A stretch of 64,000 nt of DNA from a bacterium (lineage in GTDB: Bacteria > UBP6 > UBA1177 > JAKLFG01). Made by a program: the position numbers and the translations under genes. This document shows, in pieces, positions 46,901 to 57,967 of the stretch (positions within the stretch are counted from its first letter, which is position 1; every line of letters begins with the position of its first letter). The stretch covers positions 127,422 through 191,421 of the forward strand of contig JAKLIW010000005.1 in the NCBI GenBank assembly GCA_022709425.1, in the 5' to 3' direction. The notes beneath the pieces were generated by a model that was not told where the DNA came from, made no database searches, and saw nothing but the letters and a program-made list of their open reading frames with translations.

Positions 46901-46929
46901 AGTATATCGCGGCCTACCGTGCGATGCAA
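46901..46929 (-). promoter_or_regulatory. Promoter of the membrane protein-mutL-miaA operon
   Basis: Minus strand TTGCAT (46929-46924), 17-base spacer, TATACT (46906-46901). Confidence 0.7.
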
Positions 46930-46949
46930 CATTTTACTGCGCCGCGGGA

Positions 46950-48664
<1,715 letters not shown>

Positions 48665-48665
<1 letters not shown>

Positions 48666-49507
48666 TGAAGTTCATCGGCGCCCATGTCAGCGCGGCGGGT
48701 GGCGTCGAGATGGCGCCGCGTAACGCCCATGCCATCGGCGCGAACGCCTTCGCCCTGTTCACCCGCAACCAGAAGCAGTGGAGTCCGAAGCCTCTGACGG
48801 AGGGGAACATCTCCGCGTTCAAAGCGGCCTGTGAAGAACTCGATTTCGGCCCCGACCAGATACTGGCGCACGACGGCTATCTCATCAACCTCGGCCATCC
48901 CGAAGATGAGGGGCTGGAGAAATCACGCGCCGCGTTCCTCGACGAGATGCAGCGCTGCGAACTGCTCGGCATCGGCCTCCTCAACTTCCACCCCGGCAGT
49001 CACCTGAACCAGATAAGCGAGGAGTCGTGCATCGCCCGTATCGCCGACTCGATAAACAGCGCCCATGAAAAGACACGCGGGGTGACCGCCGTCATCGAGA
49101 ATACCGCCGGGCAGGGGAGCAACATCGGCCACCGTTTCGAGCATATCGCCGCGATCATCGACAAGGTCGCCGACAAGAAACGGGTCGGCGTCTGTATCGA
49201 CACCGCCCACACCTATGCCGCCGGCTACGACCTCAAAAGCGCGGCGGGTTACGAGGCGGCGTGGCGCGAATTCGACCGCATCATCGGTTTCAAATATCTG
49301 CGCGGTATGCATCTTAACGACTCGAAAAAGGAACTGGCGACCCGTGTCGACCGGCACGAACAGCTGGGGGAGGGAACGCTCGGCCTCGAACCGTTCAAGC
49401 GGCTTATGAAAGACACCCGTTTTGACGGCATCCCGCTCATCCTTGAGACGCCCGATGAGTCGAAATGGGCGGACGAGATAATGCTTCTGCGGGGACTCGC
49501 GGCATGA
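48665..49507 (+). CDS. nfo: Endonuclease IV (AP endonuclease)
   Basis: 280 residues. TIM-barrel family signatures with the zinc ligands visible in order: GAHVSAAGG (H7), [30 protein letters not shown] (Glu), [13 protein letters not shown] (Asp, His), [15 protein letters not shown] (Asp, His) and LETP (Glu). Cleaves 5' of abasic sites in base-excision repair. Coupled to pgi upstream and to the glycosyltransferase gene downstream (ATGA overlap). Confidence 0.98.
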
Positions 49508-50451
49508 AGCGCCCCCTTGTTTCGGCCATCATCGCCGTCTACAACGGCGAACGCTATATCCGCGACGCCGTCGAGAGTATCCTCGCCGACGAACTGCGCG
49601 ACATCGAGGTGGTGGTGGTCGACGACGGTTCGACCGACGCTACCCGCGAAGTCCTCTCGCACATCGCCGACGACCGGATCGTCGTGTTGGAGAACGGCGT
49701 GAATCGCGGTGTGGCCGCTTCATTCAACCGGGCGATGGAGAACGCCACCGGCGGCTATATCGCCTTCCTCGGTGCCGACGACATCAACCTGCCGCACCGC
49801 CTGCGGACGCAGTTCGAGTTCATGGAAAAGAACCGGGACATCGGTCTGTTGGGCTCGTGGATGAAGACCTTCGGCAGTCGGCGGCGCGTGATGCGCTACC
49901 CTGAACGGGACGCAGATATCAAGATGGCGAACCTCTTTACCTGCTCCATCGGCCATCCGTCGGTCGTCATCCGGACCGAACCGTTCCGCCGACACGGGCT
50001 TTTGTTCGATGAAACGCTCAATGCGGGCGTCGACTACGAACTCTGGTCGCGCGCCGAAGCGGCGGGGATCGTGTTCCATAATCTTCCCGAAGTGCTGGTG
50101 AGATACCGCACCCACGCCGGACAGGTCACCAGTCGGCGGCGGGAGGAACAGCTGAACAACGACCGGATGGTGAAGCGCTATCTGCTCGGGCGCCTAGGCA
50201 TCGCGCCGACCGAGGAAGAACTCGCACTCCACTGCGATATGATGTTCCGCAAGACCGCCATCACCGATACCGCCGACCTTCCGCGGTACGAGGCATGGGC
50301 GCATAAACTGCTGGAGGCGAACCGGCGGACGCGGATCTACCCGGCCGGTTTTGAGGAGTATCTGCGGCAGTGGATGCGCGATGCCTATGCCTCTTGCGCC
50401 GCCCGGAGCGGCCAGATGACCATGGCGCCCGGTTTCTGGACCCGCGGATGA
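49504..50451 (+). CDS. Family 2 glycosyltransferase
   Basis: 315 residues from the ATG at 49504, overlapping the nfo stop as ATGA. GT-A fold signatures: [20 protein letters not shown] (about 6-25), [28 protein letters not shown] (the DxD-like metal site) and [17 protein letters not shown]. No membrane helix. The WecF-like and flippase genes a little downstream suggest a surface-polysaccharide context, but the acceptor is unknown. Confidence 0.9.
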   Translation: MKRPLVSAIIAVYNGERYIRDAVESILADELRDIEVVVVDDGSTDATREVLSHIADDRIVVLENGVNRGVAASFNRAMENATGGYIAFLGADDINLPHRLRTQFEFMEKNRDIGLLGSWMKTFGSRRRVMRYPERDADIKMANLFTCSIGHPSVVIRTEPFRRHGLLFDETLNAGVDYELWSRAEAAGIVFHNLPEVLVRYRTHAGQVTSRRREEQLNNDRMVKRYLLGRLGIAPTEEELALHCDMMFRKTAITDTADLPRYEAWAHKLLEANRRTRIYPAGFEEYLRQWMRDAYASCAARSGQMTMAPGFWTRG

Positions 50452-50481
50452 ATATTCTGAGATATATGAGGAGACATCGCG

Positions 50482-51648
50482 ATGCTTAATTTCAAATTCT
50501 CCATCCCGACCGAAGTGTTCTTCGGCAAGGGACAACTCAAGGTGGTCGCCGAACAGGTGCGGCGGCACGGCGGGACCCGCGCGCTCATCTGCTACGGATC
50601 GGGCCGCGTCAAACAGCAGGGGATCTACGATGCGGTGTGCGCCAAGCTCGCCGAGAAGGGGATATCGTTCTGCGAACTGGGTGGGATCGAGCCGAACCCG
50701 CGTATCAAGAGCGTTCGCGACGGCGTCAAGATAGTTAAAAGCCACGACATCGATTTCATCATCGCCATCGGCGGCGGCAGTGTGATAGACTGCGCGAAAG
50801 GTATCGCCGTCGGGGCGCGCTACGACGGCGACCCGTGGGACCTCTACCTGCGGAAAGGGGAGGTGACGGGTGCCCTACCGCTCGGAGTGGTGCTGACGCT
50901 CGCGGCCACCGGCAGCGAGATGAACGGCACGAGCGTCGTATCCAATCTGGAGACCAAACAAAAACTACCGATACGGATGCCGTTCCTCAAGCCGCGCTTT
51001 TCGGTGCTCGACCCGGTCTATACCTACACCGTGCCGCCGCGTCACACCGCAGCCGGGACGGTCGACATCATGAGCCATGTCTACGAGCAGTATTTCTCGA
51101 CGGTGTCGGGGACCTTCGTGCAGGATCGGCTGGCCGAGGCGCTCCTCAAGACCTGCGTCGCCTACGGCCCGGTCGCGCTCCGGGAGCCGGAGAACTACGA
51201 GGCGCGCGCCAATCTGCTGTGGGCCGGGACGCTCGCCCTCAACGAACTGCTGACCTACGGCAAGACGGGCGACTGGGGTACCCACATGATAGAACATGCC
51301 CTGAGCGCCCACTACGATGTGACGCACGGCGTCGGACTCGCGATACTCTTTCCCGCATGGATGGAGTTCACGCTCGAAAAACAGACCTGCGATAAGTTCC
51401 ACGCACTCGCCGTCAACCTGTGGGGCGTCGCCGCCGGCGCCGACCGGATGGCGGTCGCCCGCGAAGGGATAGCCCGGACCCGAGCCTTCTTCTCATCGCT
51501 CGGCATGCCGACGCAACTGCGCGAGGTCGGCGTTCCCGAAGAGGCGCTTCCCGCCATCGCGAAGACCACGGTCGAGTTCGGCGAGGTCGGCGTCTACCGC
51601 AAACTCGATGAAAAAATGGTACTGGAGATCCTGAAAAGGGCCTACTGA
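50482..51648 (+). CDS. Iron-containing alcohol dehydrogenase (BdhA/YqhD-like)
   Basis: 388 residues, ATG with GAGGAG upstream. Group III metal-dependent dehydrogenase signatures: NAD(P) motif GGGSVIDCAKGIA (about 95-107), LTLAATGSEMNG, metal ligands in AGTVDIMSHVYE (Asp, His) and in HMIEHALSAHYDVTHGVGLAI (two His). The closest remembered subgroup is NADPH-dependent butanol dehydrogenase/YqhD (residue patterns FFGKGQ, YGSGRVKQQGIYD). Reduces aldehydes. Its 3' end overlaps the convergent WecF-like gene by seven bases. Confidence 0.93.
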   Translation: MLNFKFSIPTEVFFGKGQLKVVAEQVRRHGGTRALICYGSGRVKQQGIYDAVCAKLAEKGISFCELGGIEPNPRIKSVRDGVKIVKSHDIDFIIAIGGGSVIDCAKGIAVGARYDGDPWDLYLRKGEVTGALPLGVVLTLAATGSEMNGTSVVSNLETKQKLPIRMPFLKPRFSVLDPVYTYTVPPRHTAAGTVDIMSHVYEQYFSTVSGTFVQDRLAEALLKTCVAYGPVALREPENYEARANLLWAGTLALNELLTYGKTGDWGTHMIEHALSAHYDVTHGVGLAILFPAWMEFTLEKQTCDKFHALAVNLWGVAAGADRMAVAREGIARTRAFFSSLGMPTQLREVGVPEEALPAIAKTTVEFGEVGVYRKLDEKMVLEILKRAY

Positions 51649-52586
51649 CTGGTTTCCCGGTCCTTCCCGATCTGATCGATATCGGCCGCTATCTTTGCCC
51701 GTATCGCCGCGTAGGAATACTCTTCGGAAAGAATGGTCCGGTTCGCGATGACCGCATCGCGGGGCATCGGTGCGGCCAGAGAGGCTTCGTTCAGGTCGTC
51801 CGGTATCGTGAATAGAACGATGCCCCGCTTCCTGAGATAGGTATAAAGGATCGAGGTCTTTGACATGAAGACCTTCGACCCGTTCCACAGCGCGAGAATG
51901 ACCGAGCCGAACGCCTGTTGCCGTTCGTGGTAGAAGATCGCGGCCGAACAGGAGCGCAGCAGTTCGGTATACTGCGGGAAGGGCATGAAGTCGAGCAGCG
52001 GTCTGAAGTTCGCGCCGAAACATTCGTTCCCGAGGCGCGCTATCTTGTGCGCATAGACCCGGTCGCCGTAGTTCAGCGGCACGATGATCTGCCGTTCGGC
52101 CAACGGTAGATGGTGCAATAGTTCGAACAGGTCGGCATGGTTGTTCTCGAAGGTCGCCGAGTTGCCGATGAGTATTCCCTTTCCCTGCGCGATCGGGTCC
52201 TCCGGTATCGCTTCGGCCCGGCACACATCGCGGTCGAACGGATAGTTGAAAGGCAGGCGGCGGGCGGAAAAGAACTCTTTGGGGGAGAGACGGTCGAATT
52301 CATCGGGGATGATGGTCGAACAGTAGTTCACCCGCCTGACGGCGTTCTCGAGGGTCATCCGTTTCCGCGCTGCGGCCTGTTCGGGCGTTTCCCGCCACCG
52401 GGCAAGTTCGTCGCGCGCGCAGGCGTAAAGCTCGACCTGATCGGAGGACTTGATGCTCTTGAAGGTATACCGCGCCTTGTCGGTGGAGAACAGATACCGG
52501 TTGTGGGGTGTCAGGGCGTTGAACTGCGCTATCGCCGCATCGGTGAACGGGCTGTCGGGAACGAGGTGAAGGAACCGCGGCCGGTC
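51642..52586 (-). CDS. WecF-like (GT56) glycosyltransferase with no normal start codon
   Basis: The frame open from 52586 encodes a convincing Fuc4NAc-transferase-like protein: DRPRFLHLVPDSPF at the beginning, then LIGNSATFENNHADLF, IIVPLNYGD, FMPFPQYTELLRSC, FYHERQQAFG and LFTIPDDLNEA. The first in-frame ATG is at 52358, which would delete the first 76 conserved residues. The good ribosome site GGAGGA and a GTG (52588-52586) overlapping the flippase stop lie one frame away. Either a one- or two-base indel separates GTG from the coding frame, or initiation is non-canonical. The full length would be about 315 residues, near the family size. Function: transfers a sugar to a lipid-linked intermediate, next to the flippase gene. 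Confidence 0.75.
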   Translation of the reverse strand, partial: DRPRFLHLVPDSPFTDAAIAQFNALTPHNRYLFSTDKARYTFKSIKSSDQVELYACARDELARWRETPEQAAARKRMTLENAVRRVNYCSTIIPDEFDRLSPKEFFSARRLPFNYPFDRDVCRAEAIPEDPIAQGKGILIGNSATFENNHADLFELLHHLPLAERQIIVPLNYGDRVYAHKIARLGNECFGANFRPLLDFMPFPQYTELLRSCSAAIFYHERQQAFGSVILALWNGSKVFMSKTSILYTYLRKRGIVLFTIPDDLNEASLAAPMPRDAVIANRTILSEEYSYAAIRAKIAADIDQIGKDRETSQ

Positions 52587-54057
52587 ACTTGAGTCCTCCG
52601 AAACGCTTCAGAGCGGCGAACCGGTCGCGCACCAGCATATGCCATTCAAGGAAAGCGGGTACCTTGAAAAGACGGGAAAGCGGCAGGTAGAGCGCAACGG
52701 CGCAGGAAAGCTGTACCGCGAGCAGTACGGCGAGCGGTAGCGTCCCGATAAGGCCGATGGCCCCTACGGCGGCGGCGGTCGCGATCGATATCAGGAACAT
52801 GGGGACGATGTCGGCGATCTGTTCCTTCAGCGGATAGTCGATAAGGTCGCCGTTGTATTTCGCGTTGAGAAAATAGCTGATGATGCTGACGATCGTCTCC
52901 GCTATGACGAACGCGAGTACGCCGAAGGGGATCGCCGCAAGGATGAAGAAGAGGGTGATGGCTTTTTTCGCCACCTCGAGTTTGAGGAAGATATCGGTGC
53001 GTCCCTTTATCTGGCAGATGTTCAGGGTTATGGAATGGAGCGGATACAGCATGCCCCCGAAGGCGAGTATCTGAAGATAGATGACCGACGGTTCCCATTT
53101 TGCGGTCAGGAGGAGAAGTATCGCGGGCCGCGCGGTCGCCGCGAGGATGAGCATAGCGGGGAAGACGATGAAAGCGACGCTCTGGATGATGCGGCGATAG
53201 GCCGCCTTCAGCCGCGCATCGTCGTCCTGTATGGTTGCGAGCGTCGCATAGGAGACCTTCTGTACGATCAGGGTGGTGTTGACCGAAGGAAGGTCGTTGA
53301 ACCGTTTGCTTTGCGTGTAAAAGCCGAGATCGCGGGTAGAGTAATATTTGCCGATGAGGACCGGGATGATGCTCCTGAAGACGACATTGAGGAGCGACGA
53401 GGCGAGCAGGTTCGACGAGAAGCCGAACAGCGACGATATCGACGTCCTCGAAAAGACGAAGAGCGGCCTCCATGCGCTGAACACCCAGTAGAGAAGCGCC
53501 TGAACGACGGCGCTGACGATCGACTGCCCCACGAGCGCCCACAGGCCGAACCCGCGGTAGGCCATGGCGACGCCCACCGCGCCCGACACGATGACCGCGG
53601 CGAGGGCGACATAGGCCTGCGGCTTGAATTCGAGGCGCTTCTGGAGGATGGTCATCTGGATGAGAGCGAACGAATTGATGACGATGGTCGTTCCGAGCAC
53701 CCGGGCGATCGGAACGAGCTGCGGTTCGTTGAAGAACCGGGCGATGGCCGGCGCGGCAAGATAGAGCAGGCCGTAGCAGGCGATCGATATGAAGAGGTTG
53801 AAGTAGAAGACGGTCGAGTAGTCGGTCTCCGTCACCTCCTTTCTTTGAATGAGCGCGGCGCCGAAACCGCTGTCGATGAGCACATTCGAGAACATGAGGA
53901 ATACCGTCAGTATCCCGACGATACCGTAGTCGGCGGGACTCAGTATGCGGGCGATGATGATGGTGATGATGAACTGGATGATCTGCTGTCCCCACTTCTC
54001 GACGGCGGCCCACGTGACGCCGGAGACCGTTTTTCCCTTGAGCGATGAGGTGGGCAT
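52585..54057 (-). CDS. Polysaccharide flippase of the MOP superfamily (Wzx/RfbX-type)
   Basis: 490 residues with 12-14 membrane helices. Start region VSGVTWAAVEKWGQQIIQF and ARILSPADYGIVGIL are typical of WzxC-like flippases. It moves lipid-linked glycan units across the inner membrane. Its stop overlaps the start area of the WecF-like gene, with GGAGGA in its last codons serving as the ribosome site there. It starts 18 bases after the stop of the cyclase gene and probably shares its transcript. Confidence 0.92.
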   Translation of the reverse strand: MPTSSLKGKTVSGVTWAAVEKWGQQIIQFIITIIIARILSPADYGIVGILTVFLMFSNVLIDSGFGAALIQRKEVTETDYSTVFYFNLFISIACYGLLYLAAPAIARFFNEPQLVPIARVLGTTIVINSFALIQMTILQKRLEFKPQAYVALAAVIVSGAVGVAMAYRGFGLWALVGQSIVSAVVQALLYWVFSAWRPLFVFSRTSISSLFGFSSNLLASSLLNVVFRSIIPVLIGKYYSTRDLGFYTQSKRFNDLPSVNTTLIVQKVSYATLATIQDDDARLKAAYRRIIQSVAFIVFPAMLILAATARPAILLLLTAKWEPSVIYLQILAFGGMLYPLHSITLNICQIKGRTDIFLKLEVAKKAITLFFILAAIPFGVLAFVIAETIVSIISYFLNAKYNGDLIDYPLKEQIADIVPMFLISIATAAAVGAIGLIGTLPLAVLLAVQLSCAVALYLPLSRLFKVPAFLEWHMLVRDRFAALKRFGGLK

Positions 54058-54075
54058 CGGTTGATATCGACGCGG

Positions 54076-57000
54076 TTAGTTGTTTTTCAGCGAACCGATG
54101 CGGTCGCGGTATTCGGCGCGCGGTGCGGTTTTGAAGAGCGCTTCGTAGAGTTCCAACGCCTTGGCGCGGTGTTTTGGTCCCTTCGTGAATTCGGCGAGAT
54201 AATAGTATATCGCCGCCGTCTGATCGTTGGTCTGGCATTCGCCCATCATCTTTTCGAGCACGGCGGCGGCGGCGGCGGCATCGGTGCGCGCCATGATGCG
54301 CTCCTTGAGGAGCCGCGCCTTGAAGAGGAAGTCCTTGCGGCCGACCGCCTCGCTGATCTGTATCGCCTCGTCGTTGAGCGGCGTCGCAGCGGCGACCTGT
54401 CCCATCTCAAAGAGCAGTTCCGCCTTTTCGAAGAGGAACTCGCACATGAGGTTTTTAAGGGAGAATTCGGTCGCGATCTTGAGGGCGCGGTCGTAGTAGT
54501 CGCGCGCCTGTTCGTACTGTTTCTGCCGTTTGGAAACGTTACCGAGCATGTTGTTGGCCATCGCGACATGGCGGGAACTGCCGAGTTCCGCCGCGATGTT
54601 GCGCTGTTCCTTGAACGACGTTATAGCTTCTTCGTAGTTGCCCATCCAGAAGAGCAGTTCGCCCATATTGTTGTGGGTGTAGGCGATGTAGAATTTCGAG
54701 CCGAACTTCTGATAGACCTCGAGGCTTTCGCGGTAGTAGCGCAGTGCGTTGTCGAAATCGTTGAGGTAGGAACACGACAGGCCGAGATTTAGTTTCGCCA
54801 CGGCGAGATCGAGTTCGGCGCCCAGTTCTTCTGCGATGCCGAGCACCCGCCGGTAGTATTCCTGCGCCTTGCGGTAATCGCCGCGGTAGTAGGCGACGCC
54901 GCCGAGGTAGCGGTTGGAGACCATGATGTTGGCGCGGTCGTCGAGTTCCTGCGCGATGGCGAGCCGGCGGTTAAAGAAGTCGACCGCGTTATCGAGATCG
55001 CCTTTGTAATAGTAGATGAGTCCGATGTAGCCGAGTACCGTCGATTCGCCCGCCTTGCCGCCGGTGGATCGGTAGGTCTCGAAGGCGCGGTCCAAGAGTT
55101 CGCGCGATTCGTCGTAGCGTCCCTTTTCCAGCAGAAGATAGCCGAGTTCCCGCATGTTATCGGCGCTGCGGGGGACATCCTTTAGTTCTTCGGCCGCCCC
55201 GAGCGCGGCGCGGAAGGATTCTTCCGCCTCTTTCCATTTGCCGATAAGTTTATAGACGCCGCCGAGCTTGTGGCGGATGTCGGCCTGTTCGGCCGGGTCG
55301 TCGATGTATTCGAGCAGTTTGACGTAGAAGCGTATCGCGTCCTCATTCTGGTAATGTTCGCGGGCGAAATCGGCCGCTTTGCGGAGGTAATGGCGCGTTT
55401 TGTCGCGTTCCTCTGCCCGTTCAAAGTGGAACGCCATCTCGGAGGCGTGTTTGTCCTCGGTTGCATAGGTCCGTTCCATCGTGTCGGCGACGATGCGGTG
55501 GAGCGCTTTGAGCCGTCCGCGGAGTTGCATATCGTAGGCTGCTTCGCGCAGAAGAAGGTTGCGGAACGAGTAGAGCAGTTCCGACATCGGCGTCCATATC
55601 CGTTCGTCGCGGCCTTCGGAAAGAAGCGAAGGGACATCCTGCTCATGCATGATCGCGGCGAATATGGAAACATCTATCTCCCGGCCGAGGACCGAGGCGG
55701 TGAAGACGCCGTCCTTAAGCCGTTGGGAGAGGCGGTCGATACGGCTGATCAGGAGCGCGTTGACCCCCTGCGGGATATCGATACTGCCGCCGATGGCATG
55801 GTATTGGCCGTTGCGAAGCTCTAAAAGGCCGTTTGTTTTGAGGTAGAAACAGATCTGTTCCACGAAAAAGGGATTTCCTTCGCTGCGTCGCATGATGAGC
55901 GCCTGCAGTTCGTCTCCGGTCGGCGCGCCGAGAAGTTTTTCAGAAAGGAGCGCCACCGCGGGGGGCGGGAGCCGGTCGAGCGCCAGTTCGAGACGGGGCA
56001 CCTCGTCGTCGATATCGATGGAGGGTTTGGTGCCGTCGTCGCCGTAACGACCGAGGATGCCCAAAGAGAAGGGGAAGTGTTTCGTCTGGCGGAAAAGGAC
56101 CTTGATGATCTCGCGCGAGTCGTTGTCGAGCCATTGGATGTCGTCCAGCACGATGATCACGGGGCGGGCGAGCGCGAGCGCCTTGATGAACTCCTTGACG
56201 GCGTACAGGGTGTTCTCGAACCGGCTTTTCGCGTCCAATTTCTCGTAGAGACTGTCTTTCCATTCGATGCCGATGAGGGCGGCGAGGAAGGACTTGGTGC
56301 GGATCAGCTCCTCGGTCACTTCCTGCACGATGCGGGCGTCGGGATAGGTGGCGATGTTCGCCATCACGGCGGCCCACCGGCTCTCGAAGCGTTTTTTCTT
56401 CTCGGCGGCGTTCTCGGCGTCGCTCTGTTCGAAATAGCGTTCGAGGAAGGTCGTGAAGGGGTTCATCGACTTGCGCAGTATCGAATCGGCGGCGAGCGTC
56501 AGTAGCTCGACCTCGCCGGTCAATTCCTTTTTGACGGCGGCCAGCAGGCGCGTCTTGCCGATGCCGGGATCGCCCCAGACCGCCAGTACGCCGGGGTTGC
56601 GGCCCTTTTTAAGCGGCGCGAAGAACTCAAGCGCCTTCTTCAGGTCGGCCTCGCGCCCGATCATCTCCTGTTCGAAGGATATCTCGTCACTGCGCGATTT
56701 CTGGCCGCGCAGGGAGAAGACCTTTATCTTTTCGGTCTTGCCTTTGAATTGATATTCGCCGAGCGGCGCGATATCGTAGGTCTCCTCGATCTTGCTCGCG
56801 ACACCTTCGGAGAGCCAGATCTCGCCCCACTGGGCCTTCATCATGAAACGGGCGGCGAGATTGACCCGGTCGCCGAGCACCGTGTAGGTCGAGCGGCGGT
56901 CGCTACCGACGAACCCGGCGTAGACCTCACCGTGGGTGATCCCGCACCGGAACCCGATATCGACCCGTTCCTTGAGCGCCAATATGAAACTGACTGCCCG

Positions 57001-57891
57001 CTGAATGTTGTTCTCATAGCTGACCGGCGCGCCGAAAAGGATGAGCATGTTGCCCCCCTTGTCGCCGAAGTCGACCAGATTGAAATAACCGCCGAATGCG
57101 TCGGTCGTTTCAATGGCCGCGGCGACGAATTTGTCGAGCGCCTCGAAGCTGTCAGGCTGCTGGAAGGATATGAAGACCGGTACGATGTCGCGGAATTCGC
57201 CCGACAGTTTCTGTTCGTAGAGCTGTTCGGGGAAGAACAGACGGCCGACCTCTTTGACGATGGGGGCCTCGGTGTTGGTCGTTCCGCTTTTCTTGGCGGA
57301 ACAGGTCTCGATGCGGTGGAAGCCGCCTTCCCCGACCGGCGCGGCCTTGAACAGGTCGGGCCGCGTCATAGCCATCGCGGCGTCGTCCAAGATGATGTCG
57401 CCGGAACAGGCGTGATGTTCGGCGCCGGCGCAACCGTCTATCGCCGCGCCCCGGAAGAAGAAGGTGCGATGATATTCGGTGCCGGGGATGCCCCAGTGGA
57501 CCGCGCCGTATGATATGCCGATCTTGGCGCTGATGGCGAACGATCCGTAGGGGGTCTCGTGGCAGGCGTTGGTGCGGAATATCTCCTGTATCTCCATGGC
57601 GGCGACACAGGGTTTACAGACATCCTTCCCGGGGAATATGGCGGTGAAGGCATCGCCCGCGAATCCGGTGATGAAGCCGTCATTCCGGTAGACGGCGTCG
57701 ATGACGGGGCTGAAGGTCGAGTTGAGGATATCGGATATGTGTTCGGCGCCGACCTTGCCCTGCCGCATGAGCTTCTCGGTCATCGAGGTGAAGCCCGAAA
57801 CGTCGACGAACATCCCGGCGGCATCAAGGTCGCCGCGAAGGAGACCCTTTCTGAACTGTTCCTGAATAAAGCCAGGAAAAAGACTACGCAT
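54076..57891 (-). CDS. Tandem class III cyclase / AAA ATPase / TPR protein (soluble adenylyl cyclase-like)
   Basis: 1271 residues. Two cyclase domains: C1 (about 20-185) has both metal-binding aspartates (FVDVSGFT; GFAGDAFTAIF) but lacks the Asn-Arg pair. C2 (about 235-395) lacks the first Asp yet has the catalytic Asn and Arg (TVLGDRVNLAARF), the adenine-site Lys (DFGDKGGNM) and Thr at the other base-recognition position. Then an NTPase (about 415-640; WGDPGIGKT, IIVLDDIQW) and about ten TPR repeats (880-1270). This matches the layout of mammalian soluble adenylyl cyclase and bacterial relatives, in which C1 and C2 make one active site. Probably makes cAMP in response to a cytoplasmic signal. 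Confidence 0.9.
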   Translation of the reverse strand: MRSLFPGFIQEQFRKGLLRGDLDAAGMFVDVSGFTSMTEKLMRQGKVGAEHISDILNSTFSPVIDAVYRNDGFITGFAGDAFTAIFPGKDVCKPCVAAMEIQEIFRTNACHETPYGSFAISAKIGISYGAVHWGIPGTEYHRTFFFRGAAIDGCAGAEHHACSGDIILDDAAMAMTRPDLFKAAPVGEGGFHRIETCSAKKSGTTNTEAPIVKEVGRLFFPEQLYEQKLSGEFRDIVPVFISFQQPDSFEALDKFVAAAIETTDAFGGYFNLVDFGDKGGNMLILFGAPVSYENNIQRAVSFILALKERVDIGFRCGITHGEVYAGFVGSDRRSTYTVLGDRVNLAARFMMKAQWGEIWLSEGVASKIEETYDIAPLGEYQFKGKTEKIKVFSLRGQKSRSDEISFEQEMIGREADLKKALEFFAPLKKGRNPGVLAVWGDPGIGKTRLLAAVKKELTGEVELLTLAADSILRKSMNPFTTFLERYFEQSDAENAAEKKKRFESRWAAVMANIATYPDARIVQEVTEELIRTKSFLAALIGIEWKDSLYEKLDAKSRFENTLYAVKEFIKALALARPVIIVLDDIQWLDNDSREIIKVLFRQTKHFPFSLGILGRYGDDGTKPSIDIDDEVPRLELALDRLPPPAVALLSEKLLGAPTGDELQALIMRRSEGNPFFVEQICFYLKTNGLLELRNGQYHAIGGSIDIPQGVNALLISRIDRLSQRLKDGVFTASVLGREIDVSIFAAIMHEQDVPSLLSEGRDERIWTPMSELLYSFRNLLLREAAYDMQLRGRLKALHRIVADTMERTYATEDKHASEMAFHFERAEERDKTRHYLRKAADFAREHYQNEDAIRFYVKLLEYIDDPAEQADIRHKLGGVYKLIGKWKEAEESFRAALGAAEELKDVPRSADNMRELGYLLLEKGRYDESRELLDRAFETYRSTGGKAGESTVLGYIGLIYYYKGDLDNAVDFFNRRLAIAQELDDRANIMVSNRYLGGVAYYRGDYRKAQEYYRRVLGIAEELGAELDLAVAKLNLGLSCSYLNDFDNALRYYRESLEVYQKFGSKFYIAYTHNNMGELLFWMGNYEEAITSFKEQRNIAAELGSSRHVAMANNMLGNVSKRQKQYEQARDYYDRALKIATEFSLKNLMCEFLFEKAELLFEMGQVAAATPLNDEAIQISEAVGRKDFLFKARLLKERIMARTDAAAAAAVLEKMMGECQTNDQTAAIYYYLAEFTKGPKHRAKALELYEALFKTAPRAEYRDRIGSLKNN

Positions 57892-57921
57892 GGGCGCCCC
57901 GGTACCCCATATATAAGAAAA

Positions 57922-57951
57922 CTATCACGAGGCTAGCCGATTCGATGTCAA
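57922..57951 (-). promoter_or_regulatory. Promoter of the cyclase gene
   Basis: Minus strand TTGACA (57951-57946), 18-base spacer, TGATAG (57927-57922), 31 bases before the ATG. Confidence 0.5.
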
Positions 57952-57967
57952 AATGCAAGTTTAGCAT

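Noticed and set aside
51493..52224. 243-residue minus-strand frame overlapping the WecF-like gene
   Set aside because: Its translation is low-complexity and lacks the family motifs found in the adjacent frame.
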